64,000 nucleotides of DNA from Phyllobacteriaceae bacterium (GTDB lineage Bacteria > Pseudomonadota > Alphaproteobacteria > Rhizobiales > Rhizobiaceae), in assembly GCA_024742765.1 (NCBI GenBank), contig JANSXT010000017.1, positions 35,328 to 99,327 of the forward strand, read 5' to 3'. The stretch's first letter is position 1; each line of letters opens with the position of its first letter. Below the pieces are notes generated by a model, which searched no databases, was not told the origin of the DNA, and worked only from the letters and a program-made list of their open reading frames with translations. The position numbers and the translations under genes are program-made. Shown piece after piece: positions 40,321 to 49,005 of the stretch.

Positions 40321-40401
40321 GACGCCCGGCGGGGCCGGACGTAATCCCGGCGGCGGGACACCTCTCCCCAACGAGAGGCAGCTATCTGAAAGGATAGAGA
40401 C
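40321..40401 (+). ncRNA. serC-motif leader RNA (cis-regulatory)
   Basis: Two tidy hairpins directly precede serC. CCTCTC (40361-40366) pairs with GAGAGG (40373-40378). CTATCT (40382-40387) pairs with GGATAG (40392-40397) around a GAAA tetraloop, burying the AGGATAGAG ribosome-binding site five bases from the ATG. This matches my recollection of the alphaproteobacterial 'serC motif', a conserved structure found upstream of serC-serA. A further GC-rich pairing (CCCGGC/GCCGG region, 40324-40357) may belong to it. The ligand, if any, is unknown. Confidence 0.65.
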
Positions 40402-41580
40402 ATGACAGCTGACCCCGTCAAGCCGGACATTCGTCCGGCCGATACCCGTTTTTCATCCGGCCCCTGCACGAAGCGTCCGAACTGGTCCGCCGACCGGCTC
40501 GCAACGCAGGCGCTCGGCCGTTCCCACAGATCAAAGATCGGCAAGGCCCGGCTCAAGCTGGCGATCGATCTGACGCGCGCAGTGCTGCGCGTTCCGGACG
40601 ATTACCGGATCGGCATCGTGCCGGCGTCCGACACCGGCGCGGTCGAAATGGCGATGTGGTCGCTGCTCGGCGCGCGCGGCGTCGACATGGTGGCCTGGGA
40701 GAGTTTCGGCGCGGGCTGGGTGACCGATGTCGTCAAGCAGCTCAAGCTGGACGATGCGCGCACGATCACAGCCGACTATGGCGAATTGCCCGATCTGTCG
40801 CAGATCGATTTCGACCGCGATGTCGTCTTCACCTGGAACGGCACCACCTCGGGCGTGCGCGTGCCCGACGGCGATTTCATCCCGGCTGACCGGCAGGGGC
40901 TGACGATCTGCGATGCCACGTCCGCCGCCTTTGCCCAGCGGCTCGATTTCGCCAAGCTCGATGTCATCACCTTTTCCTGGCAGAAGGTGCTGGGCGGGGA
41001 AGGCGGCCATGGCGTCATCATCCTGTCGCCGCGCGCCGTCGAACGGCTTGAGACCTACGCCCCGGCCTGGCCGCTGCCGAAAATCTTCCGCCTGACCAAG
41101 GGCGGCAAGCTGCTCGAGGGCATTTTCAAGGGGGAGACCATCAACACGCCCTCCATGCTGTGCGTCGAGGACTATATCGATGCGCTGGAATGGGCCAAAT
41201 CGATCGGCGGGCTCGATGCGATGATCGCCCGTGCCGACGCCAATCTCGATGCGATCCAGTCCTTTGTCGACCAGGTCGACTGGCTCGAAAACCTCGCCGC
41301 CAATCCGGCAACGCGCTCGAACACGTCCGTGTGCCTGAAGATCACCGATCCGGCCGTGACCGCGATGGACGAGGCCGGCCAGGCTGCGTTCGCCAAGGCG
41401 ATGGTGTCGGCGCTCGACGCCGAAGGCGCGGCTCTCGACATTGGCGCCTATCGCGACGCGCCCCCGGGCCTCAGGATCTGGGCTGGCGGCACTGTCGAGA
41501 CCGCCGATCTTCAAGCGCTGATGCCCTGGCTGCAATGGGCGTTCGACATGCAGAAGGCGTCGCTGAAGCAGGCCGCCTGA
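40402..41580 (+). CDS. serC: Phosphoserine aminotransferase
   Basis: Transfers an amino group from glutamate to 3-phosphohydroxypyruvate in serine synthesis, with pyridoxal phosphate as cofactor. The 392-residue protein is the alphaproteobacterial class V type. Landmarks are [36 protein letters not shown] and the PLP-binding Lys in [15 protein letters not shown]. Translation is probably controlled by the leader hairpin that covers its ribosome-binding site. It is followed, across a repeat element, by serA. Confidence 0.96.
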   Translation: MTADPVKPDIRPADTRFSSGPCTKRPNWSADRLATQALGRSHRSKIGKARLKLAIDLTRAVLRVPDDYRIGIVPASDTGAVEMAMWSLLGARGVDMVAWESFGAGWVTDVVKQLKLDDARTITADYGELPDLSQIDFDRDVVFTWNGTTSGVRVPDGDFIPADRQGLTICDATSAAFAQRLDFAKLDVITFSWQKVLGGEGGHGVIILSPRAVERLETYAPAWPLPKIFRLTKGGKLLEGIFKGETINTPSMLCVEDYIDALEWAKSIGGLDAMIARADANLDAIQSFVDQVDWLENLAANPATRSNTSVCLKITDPAVTAMDEAGQAAFAKAMVSALDAEGAALDIGAYRDAPPGLRIWAGGTVETADLQALMPWLQWAFDMQKASLKQAA

Positions 41581-41604
41581 TTCCTCTTGCGCCATCCCCT
41601 CGCG

Positions 41605-41696
41605 CTTCGAGGCTCGCAACCTCCCCTCATCCTGAGGTGCGAGCGCAGCGAGCCTCGAAGGGCGGGGAATGGTTGCTCACACCTCAGCATGAGGGG
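41605..41696. repeat. Palindromic intergenic repeat in the serC-serA gap
   Basis: Two nested inverted repeats: CTTCGAGGCTCGC at 41605-41617 with GCGAGCCTCGAAG at 41648-41660 (perfect), and CCCCTCATCCTGAGGTG at 41623-41639 with CACCTCAGCATGAGGGG at 41680-41696 (one mismatch). The CTCATCCTGAGG/CGAGCCTCGAAG text is a familiar dispersed alphaproteobacterial repeat, unrelated to the C-run elements at 13751 and 14316. Confidence 0.8.
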
Positions 41697-41750
41697 ACGG
41701 ACCAGCGATCGCTCGCTCTCCACTCGTCCCGAAACCACAGGAAAAGACCC

Positions 41751-43346
41751 GTGACAAAACCCCGTGTTCTCGTTTCCGACAAATTGTCGCCCACCGCCGT
41801 CCAGATCTTCAAAGATCGCGGCGTCGATGTCGATTTTCAGCCAGACCTTGGCAAGGACAAGGACAAGCTGCTCGACGTGATCGGCGACTATGATGGCCTG
41901 GCCATCCGCTCGGCCACCAAGGTGACCGAAAAGCTGATCAACGCCGCCGACAATCTCAAAGTGGTCGGCCGCGCCGGCATTGGTGTCGACAATGTCGACA
42001 TTCCCGCCGCTTCGCGCCGCGGCATCATCGTCATGAACACGCCCTTCGGCAATTCGATCACCACCGCCGAACATGCGATTTCGATGATGCTCGCCGTCGC
42101 GCGGCAAATTCCGGCGGCCGACATCTCCACGCGCGCCGGCAAGTGGGAGAAATCGAAATTCATGGGCGTCGAGATCACCGGCAAGACGCTCGGCGTGATC
42201 GGCTGCGGCAATATCGGTTCGGTGGTCGCCCAGCGCGCGATCGGCCTGAAGATGAACGTGATCGCGTTCGACCCGTTCCTGTCGGAGGAACGCGCCAGGG
42301 ATCTGGGCGTGGAAAAGGTCGAACTGGACGACCTTTTGAAGCGCGCCGATTTCATCACCTTGCACACGCCGCTGACCGATAAGACGCGCAATGTGATCGA
42401 CGCGGCGGCCATCGAAAAGATGAAGGACGGCGTGCGCATCGTCAATTGCGCGCGCGGCGGTCTCGTCGACGAGGCGGCGCTGGCCGAAGCGCTGAAAGCG
42501 GGCAAGGTGGCGGGCGCCGGCATCGACGTGTTCGAGACGGAACCTGCGACCGAGAACCCGCTGTTCGACATCCCGAACGTCGTCTGCACGCCGCATCTGG
42601 GCGCCTCGACGTCCGAGGCGCAGGAGAATGTGGCGCTGCAGGTGGCCGAGCAGATGAGCGACTATCTGGTCAAGGGCGCGGTGACCAATGCGATCAACAT
42701 GCCCTCGATCAGCGCCGAGGAAGCGCCGATCCTCAAGCCGTTCGTCAAACTGGCCGAGGTGCTGGGCGCTTTCGTCGGACAGGTCGCCGAGTCGGCGATC
42801 CTCGAAGTGGAAATCCTCTATGACGGGGTGACGGCGGAACTGAACACCAAGGCGCTGACCAGCGCGACGCTTGCCGGGCTGATCCGGCCGCAAGTGGCCG
42901 ACGTCAACATGGTCTCGGCGCCGGTGATGGTCAAAGAGCGCGGCGTCATCGTCTCGGAGGTCAAGCGCGACAAGTCGGGTGTGTTCGATGGCTACATCAA
43001 GCTGACGGTCAAGAGCGCCAACCAGACCCGCTCGGTGGCCGGCACGGTCTTTGCCGACGGCAAGCCGCGCTTCATCCAGATCAAGGGCATCAATCTGGAC
43101 GCCGAGATCGGCCGCAACATGGTCTATACGACCAACAATGACGCGCCGGGCATCATCGGCATTCTGGGCACGACCTTCGGCGACAATGGCGTCAACATCG
43201 CCAACTTCCAGCTTGGCCGCAACCGGCCCGGCGGCGATGCGATCGCGCTTTTGTATGTCGATGATCCCGTGCCCGAAAACGTGCTCGACAAGGTGCGTGA
43301 GTTCCCGGAGATCCTGTCGGCCAAACCGCTGGTGTTCGACGTTTAG
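41751..43346 (+). CDS. serA: D-3-phosphoglycerate dehydrogenase
   Basis: Oxidises 3-phosphoglycerate to 3-phosphohydroxypyruvate, the first step of serine synthesis. The 531-residue form has a catalytic and NAD-binding part (GVIGCGNIGSVVAQRA, about residues 146-161; the catalytic HLGAS), an ASB domain and a C-terminal ACT domain (NNDAPGIIGILGTTFGDNGVNIANF). The start is GTG 41751 (MTKPRVLVSDKL) with AGGAAA upstream. It shares the serC leader; the repeat element lies between them. Confidence 0.97.
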   Translation: MTKPRVLVSDKLSPTAVQIFKDRGVDVDFQPDLGKDKDKLLDVIGDYDGLAIRSATKVTEKLINAADNLKVVGRAGIGVDNVDIPAASRRGIIVMNTPFGNSITTAEHAISMMLAVARQIPAADISTRAGKWEKSKFMGVEITGKTLGVIGCGNIGSVVAQRAIGLKMNVIAFDPFLSEERARDLGVEKVELDDLLKRADFITLHTPLTDKTRNVIDAAAIEKMKDGVRIVNCARGGLVDEAALAEALKAGKVAGAGIDVFETEPATENPLFDIPNVVCTPHLGASTSEAQENVALQVAEQMSDYLVKGAVTNAINMPSISAEEAPILKPFVKLAEVLGAFVGQVAESAILEVEILYDGVTAELNTKALTSATLAGLIRPQVADVNMVSAPVMVKERGVIVSEVKRDKSGVFDGYIKLTVKSANQTRSVAGTVFADGKPRFIQIKGINLDAEIGRNMVYTTNNDAPGIIGILGTTFGDNGVNIANFQLGRNRPGGDAIALLYVDDPVPENVLDKVREFPEILSAKPLVFDV

Positions 43347-43406
43347 GGCCTGTGCTGGGCGGGGCATTTGCGTGCACCGCCGAACCAGATTGCCTTTGTC
43401 TCGTTT

Positions 43407-43422
43407 GTATATTATATTATAC
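43407..43422 (+). promoter_or_regulatory. AT-rich promoter/operator of the toxin-antitoxin pair
   Basis: The 16 bases GTATATTATATTATAC, with GTATA/TATAC ends in inverted order, stand out in GC-rich surroundings directly before the toxin ATG at 43425. They can hold a -10 element and an HTH operator for autoregulation. The short leader means the toxin may be translated from a nearly leaderless mRNA. Confidence 0.5.
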
Positions 43423-43424
43423 AG

Positions 43425-43715
43425 ATGATCGAGGTGCTCCGCACGCGGGTCTTTCGGCGTTGGTACGAAGGGCTGAAGGATTTGCGGGCGCAGGCGAGAA
43501 TTGATGCGCGCATCCGACGCGTCAGCTTGGGCAATTTCGGGGACGTCAAGTCGGTGGGCGACGGGGTGAGCGAGTTGCGCGTGCCCTATGGCCCTGGCTA
43601 CCGCGTCTACTTTGTGAGGCGCGGTGACCGGATTGTCCTTCTGCTCTGCGGCGGCGACAAGAGCAGCCAGAAACGCGATATCGCGCAAGCCAAGGCGCTG
43701 GCAAAGGAGGTCTAA
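43425..43715 (+). CDS. RelE/ParE-family toxin (HigB-like)
   Basis: A 96-residue toxin of the 'addiction module killer' type. It starts MIEVLRTRVFRRWYEGLKDLRAQARIDARIRRVSLGNFGDVKSVGDGVSELRV; the middle GPGYRVYFVRRGDRIVLLLCGGDKSSQKRDI is the family's conserved core. Such proteins are ribosome-dependent mRNA nucleases. ATG 43425 was chosen over 43368. It precedes its antitoxin by one base, the reverse order typical of HigBA. Confidence 0.85.
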   Translation: MIEVLRTRVFRRWYEGLKDLRAQARIDARIRRVSLGNFGDVKSVGDGVSELRVPYGPGYRVYFVRRGDRIVLLLCGGDKSSQKRDIAQAKALAKEV

Positions 43716-43716
43716 A

Positions 43717-44001
43717 ATGGCTGTTGAAGTTGATCGTTGGGATGCAGCCGACAATCTCGAGACGCCGGAACATGTCGCGGCTTATCTGGAAGCTGTCTTC
43801 GAGGATGGCGACCCGGGCCTGATCGCCGCCGCGCTGGGCGATGTTGCCCGATCCAGGGGCATGAGCGAGATCGCGCGCAGCGCGGGCGTCTCACGCGACA
43901 CGCTCTACAAGGCGTTGACCGAACAGGGCGATCCACGGCTGAGCACCTTTGTCGGCGTCATGAAGGCGATGGGCCTGAAGATCGTCGCCCAGGCGGCCTG
44001 A
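43717..44001 (+). CDS. HTH antitoxin of the RelE-family toxin
   Basis: A 94-residue antitoxin with a Cro/C1-type helix-turn-helix. Features are DNLETPEHVAAYLEAVFEDGDPGLIAAALGDVARSRGMSEIARSAGVSRDTLYKALTEQGDPRLSTFVGVMKAMGLKI, the usual text of 'putative addiction module antidote' proteins. AAAGGAGG inside the toxin's end is its ribosome-binding site. It would bind the toxin and repress the AT-rich promoter upstream. Confidence 0.88.
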   Translation: MAVEVDRWDAADNLETPEHVAAYLEAVFEDGDPGLIAAALGDVARSRGMSEIARSAGVSRDTLYKALTEQGDPRLSTFVGVMKAMGLKIVAQAA

Positions 44002-44022
44002 ATAGGGCTTATTGACCGCGGA

Positions 44023-44940
44023 TCAGCGGCCCGCTCCCGGCTTTCGTTCGGCGAGCCAGATGCCGCCGATCACCAGCACCATGGCGATGGCGTGGTGCAG
44101 GCCGAACACTTCGCCCAGGATGAGAACCGCAAGGATGGTGCCCATCACCGGCACCAGATTGACGAACAGGCCGGCCCGGTTGGAGCCGATCATCCCGACC
44201 CCGAGCATGAAGAAGACCTGGGCGAAGATGGCCGGAAAGACGGCCGTATAGATGGCGACCAGCCAGCCCTGGGTGTCGGGCATGATGCCGGCGGGCGAGC
44301 GCCACTCGACATAGGCGAACGGCCAGGAGACGACCATGGCGGAGAACGCCATGGCGACCATGATCGACTTCCAGTGCAGGTCCGGCTTGTAGCGCAGCGC
44401 CACCGAATAGCCGGCATAGAGCAGGCAGGCGAGCGCCATGAACGCGTCGCCCCGGTTGATCACCAGGCCGACAAGCTGCTCGAGACTGCCGTTGGACGCA
44501 ACGAAGGCGATGCCGATCAGCGACAGGAAGAAGCCGACGATCTGCATCGGGCTGACGGGGGTGCGGAACGCAACGAAGTTCATCGCGAAGATGAACATCG
44601 GAATGCCCGCCTGCCAGATCGCCACATTGATCGCAGACGTGTGGTTGAGCGCCGAATAGAGCGCGACGTTGAAGCCGGCAAAGCCTGTCGCGCCATAGAC
44701 GAACAGAAGCGGCAGGTGGCGGAAGATCTTATGCCTGTCGGCCCAGAATTGCGGCCCGGCGATGACGACAAGGATCGCGAACGCCATCATCCAGCGCACG
44801 CTGGTCAGGATCATCGGCGAGATGTGGCCGACGGCCAGCTTGCCCGCCACCGCGTTGCCGCCCCAGAAGATGGTGGTCATCACCAGAAGCAGATAGGCGA
44901 GGCGGTTGACCTGGGCGGTCGGTGCGTCTTGGGCCGGCAT
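44023..44940 (-). CDS. DMT-superfamily (EamA) transporter
   Basis: A 305-residue inner-membrane protein with two EamA repeats and about ten transmembrane helices. The N-terminal motif is AYLLLVMTTIFWGGNAVAGKLAV. The second repeat starts near residue 165 (DAFMALACLLYAGYSVALRYK). These are exporters of metabolites or amino acids; the substrate is unknown. ATG 44940 is the natural start. It converges on the antitoxin gene and is divergent from purA. Confidence 0.9.
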   Translation of the reverse strand: MPAQDAPTAQVNRLAYLLLVMTTIFWGGNAVAGKLAVGHISPMILTSVRWMMAFAILVVIAGPQFWADRHKIFRHLPLLFVYGATGFAGFNVALYSALNHTSAINVAIWQAGIPMFIFAMNFVAFRTPVSPMQIVGFFLSLIGIAFVASNGSLEQLVGLVINRGDAFMALACLLYAGYSVALRYKPDLHWKSIMVAMAFSAMVVSWPFAYVEWRSPAGIMPDTQGWLVAIYTAVFPAIFAQVFFMLGVGMIGSNRAGLFVNLVPVMGTILAVLILGEVFGLHHAIAMVLVIGGIWLAERKPGAGR

Positions 44941-45109
44941 GAGGGCTCCGTGATCGGCGGTCGGGCGGCCTACATGGCCCAGCGCAGGCCGATTTGCGAG
45001 GAAAAACCCGTGACCGTGTCAATTCGCCGGTGTCGCGGCCTCGCGCTTTGGCTCTCGCACGTCTATAGACGGCCCGTTTGTGTCAAACCGGCAAGGGGAA
45101 GACGGCGGC

Positions 45110-46408
45110 ATGGCCAATGTGGTGGTGGTCGGCTCGCAATGGGGCGACGAAGGCAAGGGCAAGATCGTGGACTGGCTGTCCGAGCGCGCCGATGTGGTGG
45201 TGCGCTTCCAGGGCGGGCACAATGCGGGCCACACGCTGGTGGTCGACGGCAAGGTCTATAAGCTGTCGCTGCTACCTTCGGGCGTTGTGCGCGAGGGCAA
45301 GATGAGCGTCATCGGCAATGGCGTGGTGTTCGATCCGCATGCCTTTGTCGCCGAATTGGGCCGGCTGGCCGAGCAGGGTGTCGATATCGGGCCGGACCGG
45401 CTGCGCATTGCCGAGAACACCGCGCTGATCCTGTCCGTCCACCGCGAACTGGATGCGTTGCGCGAGGATGCGGCGTCCAATTCGGGCACCAAGATTGGCA
45501 CGACGCGGCGCGGCATCGGCCCGGCCTATGAGGACAAGGTCGGCCGCCGCGCGGTGCGTGTCATGGATCTGGCCAACATGGAGACGTTGCCGGCCAAGGT
45601 CGACCGGCTTCTGACCCACCACAACGCGCTGCGGCGCGGGCTGAATCAGCCCGAGATCGGCCATGATGCGCTGATGGAGGAATTGTCGTCGGTGGCCGAT
45701 GCCATCCTGCCCTTTGTCGACAAGGTGTGGAAGGTGCTCGACGACAAGCGCCGCGCCGGCGCACGCATCCTGTTCGAGGGCGCGCAGGGCACCTATCTCG
45801 ACATCGATCACGGCACCTATCCGTTCGTGACCTCGTCCAACACGATCTCCGGCCAGGCGGCGACCGGATCGGGCATGGGGCCGGGCGCGATCGACTATGT
45901 GCTGGGCATCACCAAGGCCTATACGACGCGCGTCGGCGAGGGGCCGTTTCCGACCGAGCAGGACAATGAGGTGGGGCAGTATCTGGGCGAACGCGGACAC
46001 GAGTTCGGTGTCGTCACCGGGCGCAAGCGCCGCTGTGGCTGGTTCGATGCGGTGATGGTGCGCCAGGCGGTGGCCGTCAACGGCATCACCGGCATCGCGC
46101 TGACCAAGCTGGACGTGCTCGACGGCATGGAGGAGATCAAGGTGTGCGTCGGCTATGAGCTGGACGGCGCAGGCATCGACTATCTGCCGGCCAGTCAGGG
46201 CGCACAGGCGCGGCTGACGCCGGTCTATGAGACGCTCGAAGGCTGGAGCGGAACGACCGCCGGCGCCCGGTCCTGGAACGATCTTCCCGCCCAGGCGGTC
46301 AAATATGTGCGTCACGTGGAAGAACTGATCGGCGCGCCGGTGGCGATTTTGTCGACCTCGCCGGAGCGGGACGACACGATACTTGTGACCGATCCGTTTC
46401 AAGACTAG
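45110..46408 (+). CDS. purA: Adenylosuccinate synthetase
   Basis: Makes adenylosuccinate from IMP, aspartate and GTP in AMP synthesis. The 432-residue protein has the GTP-binding QWGDEGKGK (about residues 10-18), the IMP-site GHNAGHT and the [13 protein letters not shown] loop, and near the end [18 protein letters not shown] 45110 begins [15 protein letters not shown]; the frame reaches 45080 without support. The next gene follows after 39 bases and may be co-transcribed. Confidence 0.98.
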   Translation: MANVVVVGSQWGDEGKGKIVDWLSERADVVVRFQGGHNAGHTLVVDGKVYKLSLLPSGVVREGKMSVIGNGVVFDPHAFVAELGRLAEQGVDIGPDRLRIAENTALILSVHRELDALREDAASNSGTKIGTTRRGIGPAYEDKVGRRAVRVMDLANMETLPAKVDRLLTHHNALRRGLNQPEIGHDALMEELSSVADAILPFVDKVWKVLDDKRRAGARILFEGAQGTYLDIDHGTYPFVTSSNTISGQAATGSGMGPGAIDYVLGITKAYTTRVGEGPFPTEQDNEVGQYLGERGHEFGVVTGRKRRCGWFDAVMVRQAVAVNGITGIALTKLDVLDGMEEIKVCVGYELDGAGIDYLPASQGAQARLTPVYETLEGWSGTTAGARSWNDLPAQAVKYVRHVEELIGAPVAILSTSPERDDTILVTDPFQD

Positions 46409-46447
46409 TTTGGCGCGCAAAGAACGGGCGCATAGCGGATTGAATTC

Positions 46448-48472
46448 ATGGCAGATTTTGCTGCGATTCTGAAAAAGACCCTCGACAAGATGGGCGAAAC
46501 GACGCCGGAGGTGCGCGCAAAGGTCTATGACAAGGCGCGGCAGACGGTGCAGCGGCAGATCGACGCCATGGCCAACCAGCCGCCGCAGGCGGCCATCGAC
46601 CGGCAGTTCGAAAAGCTCGAATCGGCGATCGTCGAGATCGAGGCCGGCTATGCCGCCCCGATCCCGGATGAAGGGCCCGCGGACACCGAACCGGACCTGC
46701 CACCGGTCACCGAGCCGGTACCGGTCGAAGCGGATCAGCCGGCCGAAGTCGCGGATAGAGCACCGGAGCCCGACGCGGAGCCCGAAATTGAGGCGGCGCC
46801 CACGCCGGCCGAGGCTCCGGAAGACGAAACAGCGGCTACCGTTACCCAGGCCGAAACGGAGAGCGAGCCCGCATCCGAAACGCTGTCGGAAGACGAGCCG
46901 GATACGGCGCCGGATGCGCCGGTGGAGGAAGCCGCCGCGATCGTGCCGGAGGTTCCCGCCGAGCCCGAACCCTGGTCGCCGCCGACGGTTTCGGCCGACG
47001 ATGATGCGGCGCGCGACGAGGGCATCGTGGATGCGCCGGCACCGTCCGACCAGCCGCCTTTCGGTGCGCCGGCGGAGCCCGAGCCAACTGTCGATGACGT
47101 TCTGTCGTCGCTCGACGATGTGCGGTCGCCGCACACCGACAAGCCAGACGACGATCCTTTCACGCTCGACACTCCTCCGGATGTCGGCGGTCTTGAGCCC
47201 TCCTCCGGCGGCGACACGGAGCCGGCCATGCCGCGCGCCGATGATCATGACCCGCTGCTCGATTTCCTCAGCGAGGAACGGGAAACCATGGCCGAGGCGG
47301 ACAGCGATGCCGATCGTGCCGTCGATGCGCTGTTCGGCGAGCCCGTCACTGATGCGGCGCCGGAGAGCGCGCTGGCCAGCGCGGGCGGCAATGAGCTGAT
47401 CGGCGAGCGGAGCGAACCGGCCGACGCCGATGCGCTGCCCGCCGAGGACAGACCGCGCCGGAGCGGATGGCTGATCGCCGCGGCGGTGCTCGTCCTGCTG
47501 ATCGCTGGCGGCGGCTATGCGGCCTATGTCAACCAGGAGCCGCTGCGCGCCTTCCTGTCGGCCCTGGGGGGCACCGCGTCCCAGACCGATGACGGCGATG
47601 TCCCGGTGCGTACCGTGGAGACGACGCCGGTCAATGCGGACAGCGGCGAAGCGGGCGAGGGCACGCCTGTCGAGGACACGCCTCCGGAGACCGTCGATGC
47701 GGGCGGTGGCGATGACGACGTCCAGAAATTCACGCAGCGCCTGACCGAGGATGGCCGCGAGGTCGATGAAGGTCCGGCGCCCGGTGCGGCGGCGCCCGGC
47801 GAAGGCAGTTCGGTGGCCGGGCAAACGGCAGGCAGCGAGGACGCGCCCGCCGCCGATGCCGGCACGCCGGAAGCGCCCGCCGACGATGCACAGGACGGCA
47901 TCGCCGTCGGCCAGCGCACCATTTTCTATGAAGAGCGCACCGGAACCCAGCCGGGAACCGCAATGCAGGGTTCCACTGTCTGGTCGGTCGCCCAGGAATC
48001 GCCCGGCGGCGATCTGCCTCTGGAACCGGCGATCCGCGCCCAATCGTCGATCCCCGATCTCGGAATTGGGTTGGAGGTCACCATCCGCCGCAATGGCGAT
48101 GCGACGTTCCCGGCGAGCCATATCGTCGAACTGTTCTTCACCGTGCCCGAAACGTTCGAGGGGCGCGGCATCGCCGATGTGCAGCGCATCACGTTCAAGA
48201 ACACCGAGCAGGATCCCGGCAGCGCGCTGATCGCGGTGCCCGCGCCGATCGACACCAACATCTTCCTCGTCGCGCTGACCGACGCGGAGACCGCCGTCCA
48301 GACCAACACGTCGCTGATGCTCAGCCAGGGCTGGGTCGACATTCCGATGCAATATGTGTCTGGCCGGCGGGCGCTGATCACGCTCGAAAAAGGCGCGGCG
48401 GGCGATGCGGTCTTCCGCGAAGTGTTCGAGGCCTGGGAAGCGGCACCGCTGGCGGAAACCGGCGGGGGATAA
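46448..48472 (+). CDS. Long acidic single-pass membrane protein, unknown function
   Basis: A 674-residue protein. Residues 1-70 are a helical N-terminus (MADFAAILKKTLDKMGETTPEVRAKVYDKARQTVQRQI). Residues about 75-340 are low-complexity, very rich in Pro, Glu, Asp and Ala, probably disordered. One transmembrane helix lies at about 340-360 (WLIAAAVLVLLIAGGGYAAYV). A second acidic linker precedes a folded C-terminal domain (about 495-665; GIGLEVTIRRNGDATFPASHIVELFFTVPE). It follows purA in related genomes as far as I recall. The topology suggests bridging the cytoplasm and periplasm. Confidence 0.65.
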   Translation: MADFAAILKKTLDKMGETTPEVRAKVYDKARQTVQRQIDAMANQPPQAAIDRQFEKLESAIVEIEAGYAAPIPDEGPADTEPDLPPVTEPVPVEADQPAEVADRAPEPDAEPEIEAAPTPAEAPEDETAATVTQAETESEPASETLSEDEPDTAPDAPVEEAAAIVPEVPAEPEPWSPPTVSADDDAARDEGIVDAPAPSDQPPFGAPAEPEPTVDDVLSSLDDVRSPHTDKPDDDPFTLDTPPDVGGLEPSSGGDTEPAMPRADDHDPLLDFLSEERETMAEADSDADRAVDALFGEPVTDAAPESALASAGGNELIGERSEPADADALPAEDRPRRSGWLIAAAVLVLLIAGGGYAAYVNQEPLRAFLSALGGTASQTDDGDVPVRTVETTPVNADSGEAGEGTPVEDTPPETVDAGGGDDDVQKFTQRLTEDGREVDEGPAPGAAAPGEGSSVAGQTAGSEDAPAADAGTPEAPADDAQDGIAVGQRTIFYEERTGTQPGTAMQGSTVWSVAQESPGGDLPLEPAIRAQSSIPDLGIGLEVTIRRNGDATFPASHIVELFFTVPETFEGRGIADVQRITFKNTEQDPGSALIAVPAPIDTNIFLVALTDAETAVQTNTSLMLSQGWVDIPMQYVSGRRALITLEKGAAGDAVFREVFEAWEAAPLAETGGG

Positions 48473-48508
48473 CGACGCTTCCGGCCGCAGGGGTCGCGCC
48501 GGGTCGGG

Positions 48509-48961
48509 TCAGGGCCGGACAGGCTTCCGGCGCGGGAAACCGGCCTCGTGCATGGATGCGCCCAGCCGGGCGATCGTGATCGCATCAAGCCTTTCGAGCA
48601 GATCCTTTTCGGCAAGGGCGAGCGCGTCATTCATGACGGCATGCAGCGTCCTTTCGATCACGCATGGTCCGGTCGGCGCTTCCGGCTTGGACGATGGACC
48701 GAAAACGGATTCCCCCAGCGCGCGATAGACGGCGGCAACGGTAATCTCCTCTGCGGGCCTGGCCAGCCGCCAGCCACCGGCATGGCCGCGCGCCGACACC
48801 AGGATGCCGGCCTCCCGCAACTGCCCCAGCACCCGCCGGACGACGACCGCATTGGTGCCGTTGTGGCCGGCAATGTCTTCCGACCGAAAAAGGGTGCCCG
48901 GGTCGGCGGCCATGTGGCCGAGTGCATGCAGGGCGAGAGACAGCTTGCTATTTCGTTTCAT
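48509..48961 (-). CDS. Rrf2-family transcriptional regulator
   Basis: A 150-residue winged-helix regulator. The start KRNSKLSLALHALGHMAADPG and the recognition region TNAVVVRRVLGQLREAGILVSARGHAGGWRLARP match the YwgB/NsrR-like Rrf2 group. The three-Cys Fe-S cluster motif is absent (only one Cys, in GPCVIE), so it is not an IscR- or NsrR-type cluster sensor. ATG 48961 was chosen over the 49012 extension. It is divergent from the thioredoxin-reductase-like gene 44 bases away and probably controls it. Confidence 0.88.
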   Translation of the reverse strand: MKRNSKLSLALHALGHMAADPGTLFRSEDIAGHNGTNAVVVRRVLGQLREAGILVSARGHAGGWRLARPAEEITVAAVYRALGESVFGPSSKPEAPTGPCVIERTLHAVMNDALALAEKDLLERLDAITIARLGASMHEAGFPRRKPVRP

Positions 48962-49005
48962 GTAACTATGTTTGTTATGAATTAACGAGACATGAGGCAA
49001 GCACC

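Noticed and set aside
40259..40401. A SAM-II type riboswitch before serC
   Set aside because: The characteristic pseudoknot text was not found; the hairpins fit the serC motif better.
45272..48352. A 1026-codon open frame on the minus strand
   Set aside because: It is the antisense shadow of purA and the following gene, which are clearly coding on the plus strand. Its protein is an Arg/Gly/Leu-rich string without family features, as expected in GC-rich DNA.
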